From: Chrysopilus asiliformis
Lineage: Eukaryota > Arthropoda > Insecta > Diptera > Rhagionidae
Length of the DNA: 64,000 nt
NCBI GenBank assembly: GCA_964034945.1
Contig: OZ035962.1
Span: 84,465,942 to 84,529,941 of the forward strand
Reading direction: 5' to 3'
Part shown: one piece after another, positions 22,695-34,003 of the stretch
Position numbering within the stretch: position 1 is the stretch's first letter
How the letters are laid out: each line of letters opens with the position of its first letter
The notes under the pieces: model-generated
Told to the model about the DNA's origin: nothing
What the model saw: only the letters and a program-made list of their open reading frames with translations
Databases searched by the model: none
Translations under genes and position numbers: made by a program

Positions 22695-22920
22695 CCTATA
22701 ATATAGAGAGTGGACATCAGCACTTAATAGACTGTACTACTAAGTAACAACTTTTCTATTGTTTGAATGGAATTTTTCCAATATTATGCTTTTATTAACC
22801 GATTGTAATTATTTTGGTAACTATTTGTGACAATCAGTGAATTTTTCGAAATGTTCGCGAAGGTTTTTCAGTTTTTCGACCATTTTTATACGTCCGGATG
22901 TCCACTCTCTAGATTATAGG
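22695..22920. mobile_element. Nested inverted-repeat element
   Basis: CCTATAATATAGAGAGTGG and GACATC at the left pair with GATGTCCACTCTC and TAGATTATAGG at the right. Size 226 bp. There is no coding capacity. Confidence 0.7.
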
Positions 22921-23861
22921 CTCTGTAGATTATAGGCTCTCTAATTCAAAAACTGTAATTACAGGTATTTTTTTAATGATCCTGTTGAAAAACGGGAGGA
23001 AACTGGTGGCGTTTTGCAATATAAGTTTAGATCTTGTCAAGGCTCTGCTATACATTGTGTGTTTCAATTTCCGACCTTCGGAATGAGTCTCCTTGTGTTT
23101 AAAAACGATTTTTTGATGCAAACTTTAAAACTACGCTCGTTGCTGCAAGAACTAGTCCAAATATGTTTCTTTAAAATAGCCCATATGTCGCAAATCGCAA
23201 ACATTATTCACATTAATTTAATTAACGTTAAAATGAGTAGCCGGACGTAATGTAATGAAAGGATATACACAGTTTTTGAAATCCGAGTTTAAAATCTTTT
23301 TCACTTTCAGGAGTGCAATTTGGAAATGCTTTTGAATACCTTTCTGTGTTTGCTGAAGACTATTAACCTTTTTATTGTTCTAAGATGATTTATTTACGAA
23401 TAATTACTATATTTAGTGAATGGTTACTTATTAAATTTTCTATCACCAATGTTTTAGGTTTTTTACAGTTCTTTACGTTTGTTACGTTTTTTACGTAATT
23501 TTTTACGCGTAAAAAACTAGGTAAATTACTTTACGTAAAAAACCGGCACAACACTGGTGACAGTTCAATTTGTGTTCTCATAACCAACAAATCGCAGTCA
23601 ATTTCTTTAAAATCAACAGAAAACTTTAAAATCAACTTCGAGTGCCACCGACTTTTGTCCTTGCCCGACATATTTTTTCTTATTAGAAAAACCCAACATA
23701 ACTTTCCAGTCACTCTAATTTTTATTAACACTTTAGTATTTATTGCCATAAAAACGTTTTTCTATAACTCTTTGAAAAGAAAACGAATCAAAAGTAATAA
23801 TGGGGAGGCCCTGCTCATGGTTTTTTTTTTAAATATTTTTTATACCTTTAATCAGTTAAAG

Positions 23862-24624
23862 CAGAGGTCGGCACTGCTTGGCTCGTCTGGCTCCTCAATA
23901 CGATAACATTTTTATTCAAATTTTACGAGATTACAATCAATGTATGAACGTTTTTACTCGACTCTCCAACGCAATGATACGTGTTGGTTGACGACGGCCA
24001 CTTCGGCAGCCGAAATCAAACGATTGACTAACAATCGATGGAGCGAGCCTACGACAGTCATTCAGTATGATTTCTGCGGTTGATGCGTACGGGTGTATAC
24101 ATTTGCTCTCCAAAATTATAATTGCTTCCCAAAGAACACTGATGTACGAAATTTTTTCAGAAATTTGATTTTTTTAGTTTTCCTTTTCCATTATGAAGCG
24201 CTCATATTCAAATTCAAATACTATGTCGTGGGATTGGGAAAACAAATATTTAATAACCACAAATAATGATAACCGTCAATGTCTAGTTTGCAGTTACATG
24301 TCGAATAAAAAATTCAATCTAAAACGCCATTACAACAGCTGTCATAAGTTCGATTTTGCCCGATGCAATGAAGTAGAAAGAGTAAGACAGGTTGACAACT
24401 CAAAGAAAGTTTTTTTAGAGAAATTTCCTGTAGGCGGAACAAATGATTCTAAAATTGCATAATGATAAATTGTATAGTTCACTGTTCCTAAACGTCTCCA
24501 TCAAAAGCGAAAGAGCGTAAAAAATGAAAATGATGCGTTTTCTCATTTTGTGTTATAGTATATGAAGAAACATAAAATTTTTTCTAGTAGTAGTAAATCA
24601 CTACATACATGGTGCCGAGGCCTG
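23862..24624 (+). mobile_element. hAT element with exact 8-bp duplication
   Basis: The left end CAGAGGTCGGCACTGC and the right end GGTGCCGAGGCCTG are inverted. AGTTAAAG flanks both (23854-23861 and 24625-24632). The interior keeps a zinc-finger frame (24193-24462), so this is an internally deleted copy that has lost its catalytic core. Confidence 0.92.
24193..24462 (+). CDS. hAT transposase N-terminal zinc-finger fragment
   Basis: An 89-codon ATG frame. Residues about 12-52 read SWDWENKYLITTNN..RQCLVC, then NLKRHYNSCHKF, a Cys2-His2/His-Cys finger of the type found at the N-terminus of hAT transposases and their domesticated relatives (GTF2IRD2/EPM2AIP1-like proteins). The frame stops shortly after, and the RNase H-like catalytic and dimerisation regions are absent. 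It lies inside a TIR element with an intact target duplication, so it is a transposon remnant. A short product could in principle still bind the ends. Confidence 0.65.
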   Translation: MKRSYSNSNTMSWDWENKYLITTNNDNRQCLVCSYMSNKKFNLKRHYNSCHKFDFARCNEVERVRQVDNSKKVFLEKFPVGGTNDSKIA

Positions 24625-24632
24625 AGTTAAAG

Positions 24633-25615
24633 TATCAACACTTCTGATGTCGATAAGTTTGTTGACATCTCATAGAAGATCGGTTTAGCACAAAAGCACT
24701 TTGCCAAGCGGTGATTGTATCGATGATAATGCAAAATCAGCGACATTTTCAGCTTCTTAATTGCCTGGCGGAAGTGTTATTTAAGAATTTTCAATCTTGA
24801 ATGTTTATTTTGTTATAAAAATGAAATTACTGAACGGTTGGAAAGAACTATGTATGAACAGCAACTAACGAAAAACTTCTGCGAAATCGACTTACCTTTC
24901 ACTCAAGAATGTCATCCACCGATTAATTTCTTATCTTTGGTGGAATCTTTAAAATCTCATATCTTACGCTGCAATATAATTCGAATAGTGAACTGAACAA
25001 CACACACACACGGATATTTTACAATAAATACTATGTCTTCTGTTTACTGACCACATTTTAAATAAAAAATAATTTTATCTTCAATTGAAATTTATGTGTT
25101 GTTCGACTAGGCTTGTTTTATCTTTGGTAAAATCTTTAAATAAAATTATTACTTACGGCGATTTCTGATACCAAGCGAAATAAATTTAAAAATTATTTCG
25201 GCTTGAAACAATTTATTTCCATTGGTCTGTTATTTATGGCTTTTTAGTGGCGATCGTATCCTCATTGGCGCCTAATTAACGCCATTTACTCGGTGGTCTG
25301 TAACTGCATTGGTCAACGTTGACAATTTTTACAATTGCGCGTGGTTAAGTTGTCACCACGGGTGGTAAAACTGGTGATTATTTTTAGTTGGATCTAAAAA
25401 GGGGAAATTTGTTTCTAGACTTACAACAAAATATTTTTTTTCGCAAATTTAAAAAAATATTTTTTTTTAATTGAAGGATTTTAGGAGTCTTATTGAGAAA
25501 TATTGCAGACCACTGCAATTCAATGTAGGCAAGCGTAATCGAACCAGTTGCACAACATTAAGATATATTCTCAAGCAGCATTTATGTCAACCGCATAGAA
25601 ATAAATTTATTGGTA
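24633..25615. other. No gene recognised
   Basis: Short stretches such as 'ggaaagaactatgtatgaac' to 'ttcactcaagaatg' (about 24840-24910) look like faint transposase remnants, but no frame or end could be defined. Confidence 0.3.
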
Positions 25616-26206
25616 AAAACAATTAAATTTTTTTTATAAAGCTTTTATTTAAAAAAATGCATTAAAAAGAAAAAGATAATTTTTTGGTACTGTGTATCAG
25701 AAATAAAAGCGGGATAAATATTTATTTTATTTTTTTTTACCGGAAAATTTGAGAAAACGAATAACCACGTTATCCTTACAGGACCTTTCGTTATCCTTAC
25801 AGACTTCCTAACAGCGTCCTCAAAAACGCACAAATGAGATTTTTTTTCAGGAAATTTGAGGAAAAGGAGAATCACGTTAACCTTTCAGGACCTTCCGTTA
25901 ACCTTACAGATCTCTTAATACCAGAATCAGATTCAGCGGCCCCAAAAACCACCAAAAGAATTTTTTGTGGAAAATTTGAGGAAAAGGATAATCACGTTAT
26001 CTTTGCAGAACATTTCCTTATCTTTGCAAGGACGGAGTAGTGAAAATATTGTATTGTCAATTTACATATGTGTGCAAAATTTCAAGTCAATCGGATTAGT
26101 GGAAGTGGGTTAAAATTAGATTGCAAAATTTGACCCCGACAGACCGCCAGACAGACCGAATAACAAATATATACGAACGCAAGCTAAATAAAAGCTTTTA
26201 ACAATT
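25616..26206 (+). mobile_element. Family D copy, most complete
   Basis: The ends 'aaagcttttattta' (about 25638) and 'taaataaaagctttt' (about 26186) are inverted. In between: 'tgcattaaaaagaaaaag', two 'gttatccttacaggacc' motifs, a second related pair 'gttaacctttcaggacc', then 'aaggacggagtagtgaaaat', 'aagtcaatcggattagtgga' and 'gaccccgacagaccgccaga'. The class is unresolved; no transposase. Confidence 0.7.
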
Positions 26207-28748
26207 ACAAACCTTAGCTGATTTTGCGAAAACTAATTTCGTGATTAATTCAATTAAGGACACATAGTCATTTATCAAAGTCGTTCAGTTTTCGCTTGTT
26301 TAATTAGCTATATTGATTAAATGATCACGATCATTGTCAATTAGCGATCACATTGAGTGTGAACTTCGTAAAAAAACGATCACGTCCCCTGTCAAACAAT
26401 CACAGTAATTTCTATTAGAATTTTTAGAGGGGGAGGGGGTATCAATAAACATCAAGAAAACTTGGTTCGAACTGTTCGCGAACTCCAGTGTGTACACGGC
26501 ATAAGAACCCGACACTTGTGTGCCCCAAACCACATGAGAATTATATCGGAAGCCAATAAAATGTTTGTTTGTGTAGTAAATCTGATTATACTGTTTGTGT
26601 AGTAAATCTGTCTTTCTTATAATGGGAAATCGGGACTATAGCTAAAGTAGTTAATTCCAATTACAAAAATAGGCAAATTAACAACAAAATAGTAAATTTT
26701 ACTAATAAGGAGTTAAATTTATTATAAAAAATAGTCGATCTTGACTATTGTTGTAATTGAAATTAACTACTTTAGTTAGAGTGTGTATATTTTAAATAAA
26801 TGAAAAATATCGAAAAAGTGTCAAAAATGCCGACTTAAAAAAAATAAATGCCATTGAGAAAATCATTCATAAATGTTATTTTCTACAATAAAGAAAAATC
26901 TTTTAATTTTGTTATATAATACTCGGATCGGAGTAGCACGATAACAATAAAAAAATGTTATCGTTTGAGGCATTCAGCTGCCTTTTTAAAGCTGCTTATC
27001 CTTTTCGAGGCGGGAGAATGTCAAGAACGAATCTCAAGTTGAAATGTCAGACAAGACGACACTCTTTTCCTACATTTCAAGCACCATCCACAACTTTTAC
27101 CACCCATTCTAAATTTCCACCCACCGTATCACTTTAAGTGATGTACGAACATCCAGACCAAACCTCTCCAAAGAATGTTATGTTGATGTCTCAATGGCCA
27201 CATTTCCTAATATACCAAAAGTTTCATCCTTCATCCATATTTTCACATTTTCCCCCGTTAAAAAGCGCCCAAGAGTCTGATATGGGATTTCTTTGGGGCT
27301 TTGTTTATGTTTTTAGGAGGACAGCGCATTTGAGTCGATAGAAAAACGTAATTAATTCACAGAGGAGGGAATCGTATCTCTCAACTGTGATAGAAATCCC
27401 AGAAACTGAACTTAACTCGACTGAAAGCGACTCATCTTTTTTTTAAGATATCAAGACGATGACTACATTTAGTCGAACTGGGTAAAAAGTCGTCTGTTGT
27501 CATCCATATATGTGTTGTGTATGCGAAAAGATGGGGTGGGATGTTGGTGCCTCTAGTTCCCGCTAAACTTCATTCATTTTCCTCGTTTAGTCCCGACACT
27601 TGACTCAAGGATGCTATGACGGCATTAGCCGCAAAACAAGCCCCAAACGCTTTTTCTGTGTATTGAAAATCAAGCGAAATGTTAAGTGAAATTATATTCT
27701 GGGGCTGAAATGGAGCCTTCGAAATGATCCACTTTAGTTGCTGAATTATCTCGAGACAATTTTATCGGCAGAACAATTGGCTTCCATTTGAATTCAGACG
27801 CTTAACGTGCGGGTGGTAGAAGATTTTAAGTTGCCATGCGGGGCTGGCGGCGGCCAAAGACAATTCATTGGGATAAGGAAGAAAAAAAAATTAATGAAAA
27901 AGAAACTGAATGAGCGATTGTGATTGAGGCAAGTGAATAAGGAGTGCCTTGAGACAAACACGAATTTGGGTCATTTGGCAAGGTTAAGACTGACACAACA
28001 TTCTTTTAGATGAGATGTGATTGATCAATTCTTGAGCTCTAAATAATTGGGGTCATTCATTTGCATTGTGTGTCTACTGATTTTGATTTATTCGTACTCG
28101 TAGAATATGCAAGTTTCATTCGGAATTTATGTAAGAAAGTATTAAAAAAACATACACTGAGGTAAGAAATTTTTCCATTAACTTAATACTACACTGAGAA
28201 AATGCCGTTTACTTGTGTAAAGCAAATTTTTTCACAAGTAAACTATTCACCCTCTGAAACCAAACTGATCATTACTGATTGGTCCAACGAAACAGAAGTA
28301 GAATTGGTACTTAAAATGGGAGGTATACATGACTGTACCACTGATGGTCGTTTGCACCAACAAAATTTAGCAACTTAAGCCCAACTTTAATTATTTAAGG
28401 CAGAGAATTTATAAGGCTTCTATAGACTCTTTTAAGAATAGTTGGCGCAAACGGGCCTGAATAGTTTAACTCTTTGTGCCACTTAAATTCTGATCAGTTT
28501 ACCTTGTGCAGGCAAACTTCAGAAAAAAAAACTTTAATTTGCACTTTTTTCGAATTTGGTAACAAACAGTAAACTTTATTTACGTTTGACCCTCCACGCG
28601 TTCAAGCCTGTGGAGCTGTCGAACGAAAACTTTTTCTTCGGTTTCCCTCCTATCGGTATATCGTAAAAAAGTTTGATCTTTATAGGAAAAAAAATTATAA
28701 AAAAAGTTTTTATTTTTAAAAAAGGGGGAAAAAATCGAACTCTGTTTA
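26207..28748. other. Mostly unique AT-rich DNA
   Basis: It contains a truncated MITE copy (26618-26784, separate entry). 26220-26340 is dense in homeodomain-type TAATTA/TCAATTA words and TGATCA sites. A single CACTGAG-type MITE end occurs at about 28190. Frames at 26955-27341 are short and not convincing. Confidence 0.4.
26618..26784. mobile_element. Second copy of the 2625-2864 MITE (inner part)
   Basis: 'ttataatgggaaatcgggac' and 'caattacaaaaataggcaaa' match the first copy, with the inverted partner 'ttgtaattgaaattaacta' at the right. The outer ends are missing. Confidence 0.75.
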
Positions 28749-29068
28749 TCATACTAATATATAAAAATGAATTGGTGTCTGTCTGTCTGTCTGATCCTCT
28801 TTCACGCAAAAAACGGCTGAACCGATTGACTTGAAATTTGGCATAGATGTTCGTCGAGGGTCCAGCCCTACCATAGACCTATTAAAAAGTAGCCCGAGAG
28901 GTGTGGGAGTAAGGGGAGGGGGTAAAGTGATCTCGAAGCTTAGCTCTTCCTCTATGTTACCCTTTTGCGAGAAACTACCGAGCCGATTGGCCTGAAGTTT
29001 AGCTCCAACATAGACCATAAAAAAAAATTGAAAAAACTTAACTTGGCAACGACGGGTATGCAAGCTAG
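28749..29068 (+). mobile_element. Non-autonomous Helitron copy 1
   Basis: It starts TCATACTAATATATAAAAA and ends with a short hairpin (GGCAACGACGGG-type) followed by GCAAGCTAG. The host base before is A and after is T, as expected for Helitron insertion between A and T with a CTRR 3' end. The interior has (GTCT)n, 'cacgcaaaaaacggctgaac', 'cgattgacttgaaatttggc' and 'aaagtagcccgagaggtg'. No Rep/helicase frame. Confidence 0.85.
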
Positions 29069-29550
29069 TCTGAAATAAAAGCGAGATAAATATTTGTTTT
29101 ATTTTTTATGCTTTTATTTCTGATACATAGCGACCACAAAATTACTTTTTTTTCCTTTTTAATGCATTTTTTTTAAATAAAAGCTTTTTTTTCCTTTAAG
29201 TCATTTTGCATTTGATTAGTCTGACTAAAAATTCAAAATTGCGACTGTCTTTCGCACGCTTGTTTATGCTTTTAAGTCTTCGAATATAACGTTAAGAAGG
29301 AATCTCAACTCCCGCCTCAAAAAGGAATATAACGTTAGAATCGGATTCAGCCACCCCAATAGCCCCCACATGCGAGGAAAAGGATAGTGACATTATTGTT
29401 ATAGGACCTTTCCTTATCCTTACAAGGACGAAGTTGTAAAAATATCGTATTGTCATCGAACTTACGTATGTGTTCAAAATTTCAAGTCAATCTTTGACCC
29501 TGACAGACAGACGGATACGAAAGCATGCTAAATAAAAGCTTTAAAAAAAT
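29069..29550 (+). mobile_element. Family D copy
   Basis: Shares 'tttctgatacatagcgacca', 'aagtcattttgcatttgatt', 'aagtcttcgaatataacg' and 'gaccctgacagacagacgga' with the other family D copies, and ends 'tgctaaataaaagcttt'. The Helitron copy 1 is inserted at or beside its left edge. Confidence 0.65.
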
Positions 29551-29721
29551 AGCCAAAAAAAATTTCGCCTACTTGGTCTTGGTCTTAAGAAATTGCTTCG
29601 ACTTTAAGTTCTGTAGTTTATCGTTTCGCTGTCTTCTCACAAATATATTTAGCTCTCTCATGCCAATGATAAAGTCCTATTTATTTTTTTAAGCTTAATT
29701 TTCAGACCATTTGAACTTAAA

Positions 29722-30284
29722 GGGACTTTCAATAAGGACATAACAATTTTGTATTTTAATAAAAACGCACCCTAAAACTTTTTTTATGATCTGGCAATGC
29801 TAAAATGTCAGTTAAGGTTTACATTTTTATCATAATGAAGTTTACGAACGAGCAACGCTTGGAAATTATTAAAACTTACTACCGAAATTCTGAGTCCGAT
29901 GAAATGATAATGAAAATGATGAATGAAATGATGGTCCGGTCGAATGGCCACCACGCTCATGCGATTTAACTCCGTTGGATTTCTTTTTATGGGGTTATGT
30001 TAAGTCGTTGGTTTATGCCAACAAGCCAACAACGTTAGAGGAGCTCAGGAACAATATCGAACGCGAAATTGCCAACGTTCCGGCCGATATGTGTGGAAGA
30101 GTGGTAGAAAATTGGCTCCAAAGGATCAATTAGCAAATGTGCTCGCGGTGGCCATATAAACGACATCGAATTTCATACTTAAATGTAACATGTCCACTAC
30201 ACCTGGAATAAATTTCATCCCGATATCTCAATTATTCCGTGTTTTATTTAAATACAAAATTGTTATGTCCTTGTTGAAAGACCC
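29722..30284 (+). mobile_element. Tc1/mariner-superfamily deletion derivative
   Basis: Inverted ends of about 35 bp, GGGACTTTCAATAAGGACAT at the left and the complement of GGGTCTTTCAACAAGGACAT at the right, with inner sequence 'aacaattttgtattt' on both. The interior keeps the first codons and the C-terminal part of a transposase, with the middle removed (see 29933-30133). The exact target duplication is not clear. Confidence 0.88.
29933..30133 (+). pseudogene. Mariner-type transposase, internally deleted
   Basis: An ATG frame at 29835 reads KFTNEQRLEIIKTYYRNSES, the N-terminal helix-turn-helix typical of this insect transposase group, then is cut short. In another frame, from 29933, the C-terminal part reads WPPRSCDLTPLDFFLWGYVK (the last catalytic Asp block), then KPTTLEELRNNIEREI and VVENWLQRIN before a stop. 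The first two catalytic Asp regions are missing. The coding sequence was therefore fused out of frame by an internal deletion, and the copy cannot make transposase. Confidence 0.85.
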
Positions 30285-30367
30285 GATATATGCGAAATAC
30301 CTTAGGGCAAACATTTTTCAAAGTTTATCATAGTAAATGAATTTCGATCAGCCGGAAATATAATCTG

Positions 30368-30469
30368 ATAATAGAAAACGATCTTTTCTTCATAATAAAG
30401 TAAAACCTCTATACATTCGGGCTTATAGAGGTTTTACTTTATTATGAAGACACTATCGTTTTCTATTAT
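30368..30469. repeat. Long hairpin, about 45-bp arms
   Basis: ATAATAGAAAACGATC..TCTTCATAATAAAG and TAAAACCTCTATA on the left pair with the complement on the right across a 10-nt loop (cattcgggct); one small mismatch block (CTTT versus CACT). The inner TAAAACCTCTATA resembles pogo-type ends, so this may be two ends brought together, or a hairpin RNA source. Confidence 0.8.
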
Positions 30470-30735
30470 TATTTAAAATTCCCCTTCCGTCTTACCCCGT
30501 TGCTTGATATCTCTTGAATTTTTTGAAGGGATTTTGCTCCGGTTTTAAATGTTAGGAAGCTTATCTCTCGAGGAAAATTCTCGCTAACCAAAATCTACAA
30601 CGATCTATTTCTGAAAACCAGTCACGCAAAGTAATTGAAGTTTATGTAAAATAAATATTAAAAATTTCAATTCCTGTATAATTTTTAGAGTGATTTTAAC
30701 CTTTTTCTCAAATTTTCAAATTTTTGGTTTTGTTT

Positions 30736-31262
30736 ACTTTCCTCTCCTATAGAGGGAAAGTATTGTATTCATGATGGCTCGAGAACGGGGGCAGATAGAA
30801 GCTGTCTGATCACTACGAAATCCGTTTCAGGAAAACTATGAGGCTATCCGTGCATCTGTCTGTCTGTCCGTTTTACGTATTTTAAATAACTCCAGAACCC
30901 GTTGACCTAGCGACTTGAACTTTTTGGTCAATAAGTTTTACGAAAAACGTAGTTTTCTATTAACTTTTGAAAAGTAGCGGTAGCTATACCGCGTACTTCA
31001 CAAACAATTTTTTTTTTGAAAAATACGGTTTTTTGAAAAATTAGGCGCTTTTATGAAAAAAATGCATATAATCAAACTCAAATAAAATAAAATTTCCTGT
31101 ATTTTTACTTTAAAAGGGTTTTACGTATCTTGAACAGTTCTCGAGATATTTGAAAAAATACTTTTTTTTTAAATATTTTTTCCAACACTTAATATTGCAG
31201 AGAAAAGTTTTGTATTGACTGACAATTGATATTGTTTTTGGAAATTATAGCCCGAGGGTGCG
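30736..31262 (+). mobile_element. Family C copy, uninterrupted
   Basis: It begins TACTTTCCTCTCCTATAGAG with the GGAAAGTA partner, then 'gctgtctgatcactacgaaa', 'ccgttgacctagcgacttga', 'agttttacgaaaaacgtag' and 'gttctcgagatatttg'. It serves as the empty-site reference for the insertion at 7357-8569. Confidence 0.75.
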
Positions 31263-32570
31263 TCGTCAAGTTCTCATGTTTTCGTGTAGTTTACTGGGTA
31301 GTCACTGTTCTTCTAATGATTTGTGAATTTATGTCGTCCCTTAAAAATGAACAGTAAATAAATTCCTTGACTCTAGTACGATTTATGAAGATTTAAATAG
31401 TCCGATTACATTTACAATATTAATTTTTAAGACCGTTAAAATTACTTATTTCTAGCTAACCTCGAAAAAACAATTAATTTTTCAGTATTAATTTTGCTAA
31501 TTGGAGCAAGAATAATAAATCAGACTTTTGTTGTTATCAAGATAAAATTTTTATGCTTTTTTAAGTTTGGTTTCCAATGAGCCAATGAACTGTTAAGGAC
31601 GCAGCGCAACGTCTAGACAAAAACTTCACTAAATGGCCTTGTTTTTTTTTACTTTCATTCAGCATAAATAATCATAACAATAAAAATCAAGTTTTTTTTT
31701 TTAGATTTTATTATTAATTTTTCAATTTCTGTGTATGATTTATGATCAATTCATAAGCAAATATGATTATGTTGTTGAAAACATAAACATATCTTTCGTC
31801 GGTTGTTCATTTAAAATAGATATCATTGACGATAGTCAAGTCGAAATCGAAAATCTCACAAAAACATATTAACTTCACAGAGGATACAATAAATTTTTAG
31901 AGAGACATTTTGATAAGTTTTATGTCCAATCGTAAACTACCCGAAATTGGGAAAGTTTTGCATTAAAATGGCGAATTGAGTTTTGAATTTCGTTTATTAA
32001 GAAAAATAACAATCAGCATTTTTTTAACTAACAATAAATTATTAATAATGTTGACAATGCGTATGCATTTTAATTCAATGATGATAAAAGTTTGTTGCAA
32101 CTATAGAAATATTTGAAAAAATTAGCATGTTTTGAATTACTAATAGTCTGAAAAGTTTCTCTTGGAGTTTTGTGAATAACCATAAAAGTTTATTCACAAA
32201 ACTTCATCAAAATTCTTGAAAGGATAATTGAGAGAACATTAAGCATGAAAAAACAATGTGGTTATAAAAAACATATTTACAGCTTACGGAAATCTAAACC
32301 TTCTGCAAATTTTAATTATATTTTACATTCTGTGTGAATTTCTTTTCCAAAAATTTGGATTTTAACTCCAAAATTTTAACCCATAATTTTCTTCGGAGTT
32401 TATGTATTTTACAAATTCATAGTTCAATGCCACTTTATTCAATAATAATTTAAAAATCAATCAAAAAATATCAGTTCCTGACCATGTCCAGAATTTTAAC
32501 TACTTTGACATTTTCAAAATGGTTAAACGCTTTCATTTCTATTTCTCTTTAAAATCTTTAACAAAACGTC

Positions 32571-32852
32571 TCAAGGAATTGCTGCCAATTTGAATAAATT
32601 TATGATCTGCAAAAGATCGTTGACAGCTGACAGACGGAAGATGATCAAAACTTTGCTAGTTTCAAGTGCAAATTGATGTTTTGTCAAACGAAATGCCACA
32701 CCTGGCGTGGCATATATTGTCCGTAGCAAGTGATCCACGTCCACATACTTATAGTCATTTATAATTATGTATAATATAGAATGGCAAATAAATTTTGTCG
32801 TTTGATATTTGCGACAAAATAATTGGGTGAGGATTGTTTGATCGTTCGCCAT
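32571..32852 (-). CDS. Weak candidate small ORF
   Basis: A 93-codon ATG frame (context 'cctgatggc'). The translation is Leu/Ile-rich, with VDVDHLLRTIYATPG and FRLTKHQFALETS. No signal peptide, no recognised domain and no neighbouring exon. At this base composition a frame of this length can occur by chance. Confidence 0.15.
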   Translation of the reverse strand: MANDQTILTQLFCRKYQTTKFICHSILYIIINDYKYVDVDHLLRTIYATPGVAFRLTKHQFALETSKVLIIFRLSAVNDLLQIINLFKLAAIP

Positions 32853-32884
32853 CAGGCAGCGAATCGAATTTTATATTAGCCGAG

Positions 32885-32910
32885 ATTTGCATTATTCATG
32901 GTATGCTAAT
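32885..32910. promoter_or_regulatory. Inverted pair of POU octamer sites
   Basis: ATTTGCAT at 32885-32892 (complement ATGCAAAT) and ATGCTAAT at 32903-32910 both fit the octamer consensus ATGCWAAT, in opposite orientations 10 bp apart. Octamers are bound by POU-domain factors. A role as an enhancer is inference. Confidence 0.35.
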
Positions 32911-33344
32911 AGGAAGCTGCTGCTGTAATGTTCGGAATCTCATATAAGGAGGCAATCGACAAAAAGCTACACTCAATGGGCGGCACAGGTGATTATTATG
33001 TGATCTGCTACAACAGACAAATCGTTAAATTTTATGCTACCTCGTAAAATTAAAGTAAAATAAATAAAGCTTTTTTTCTGACTTATAGCAGAATATAAGA
33101 ATATGAAAATTCTTACACAAGCTTTTAGGTAATTTATTTTAAAAGCCAAATTAAATTCATTACACATTTTTAGACAAATCAATTCTAATTAATAAACTCA
33201 TTTGTTAAAGTTTCGAAAAAGGATAACTTGTTCTTTCTCAAAGAGTTTTTAAAGTTTCAGTTATTGTTATAAATCTATTAAAAAAATATATTGTTGTGTT
33301 TGTCGGTCTGCATTTTCGCTTATAACTGCCAAGTTATTAATGAT

Positions 33345-33625
33345 ACACAGCGATCAAAAAATATTTTTTTCCTTTTTAGTGCATTTTTTTAAAAATAAAA
33401 GCTTTTAAGTCATTTTGCATTTGATTAGTCTTTGCACGCTTGTTTATACTTTTAAGTCTTCGAATATAACGTCAAGAAACGTCTCAACTCTCGCCTCAAA
33501 AAGGAATATAACGTTAGAATCGGATTCAGCCACCCCAGAAACCCCCAGATGCGATTTTGTCCGGAAAAATTGAGGAAAAGAATAATCACGTTTCCTTATC
33601 CTTACAAGGACGAAGTTGTAAAAGT
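33345..33625 (+). mobile_element. Family D fragment
   Basis: 'gatacacagcgatcaaaaaa', 'aagtcattttgcatttgatt', 'cgaatataacgtcaagaaac' and 'ttccttatccttacaaggac' match the other family D copies. It ends at 'aaggacgaagttgtaaaagt'. Confidence 0.6.
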
Positions 33626-33642
33626 TCGGAACAAGCTGCAGA

Positions 33643-33662
33643 GGGGGGGGGGGGGGGGGGGG
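33643..33662 (+). repeat. Poly-G run of about 20
   Basis: An uninterrupted G run following 'gctgcaga'. A second run of similar length is at about 50571-50589 inside a family A copy. Such runs can form G-quadruplexes and are often mis-sized in assemblies. Confidence 0.9.
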
Positions 33663-34003
33663 TGGCTGGAGTGATGAAATATGACTGAACGAATTTTATG
33701 CGCAAACATTGGAAAATTTCACTATAAAATTTCATCTTATCGTTACATTGTTAAAAAAGTTTCCTTGAACCACCCAACAAAAGAAAAGCTGCACCAGGAA
33801 ATAAGTGTCTGATTCTAAAAAACATAACATAACAAAAGCTATAATTATTGAAAACCCGTATGGTAATATGGCATTGTTCGAAGTTTAAGTGAACGGCGAA
33901 CAGTTGTATCAAAATTCCACTTTGAAGTCAAACTTTTCAATAAGATTTTTTAAAGCTTATTCCAATCGGATTTTGATGTATGGGAGTTTTATGTAGAATC
34001 ATA

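Larger units (their letters stand above)
21704..23556. mobile_element. hAT-like element, TIR CAGTGTTG, 8-bp duplication
   Basis: The left end CAGTGTTGGGCAAAACGAC and the right end CCGGCACAACACTG are inverted. The octamer GTGACAGT occurs on both sides (21696-21703 and 23557-23564). Clusters of 'gtaaaaaacgtaaaaaa' at the left and 'ttttttacgt' at the right are subterminal repeats. Two further inverted-repeat elements lie inside. The transposase is not recognisable. Confidence 0.88.
31263..33344. other. Unique-looking region, possible regulatory DNA
   Basis: No repeat was recognised. A 93-codon ATG frame on the minus strand (32571-32852) begins MANDQTILTQLF and has mixed composition, but no family or splice context. 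32860-32990 is less AT-biased than its surroundings and contains octamer sites (separate entry). Confidence 0.35.

Noticed and set aside
29292..29477. A 61-codon minus-strand frame
   Set aside because: Lies wholly inside a family D repeat.
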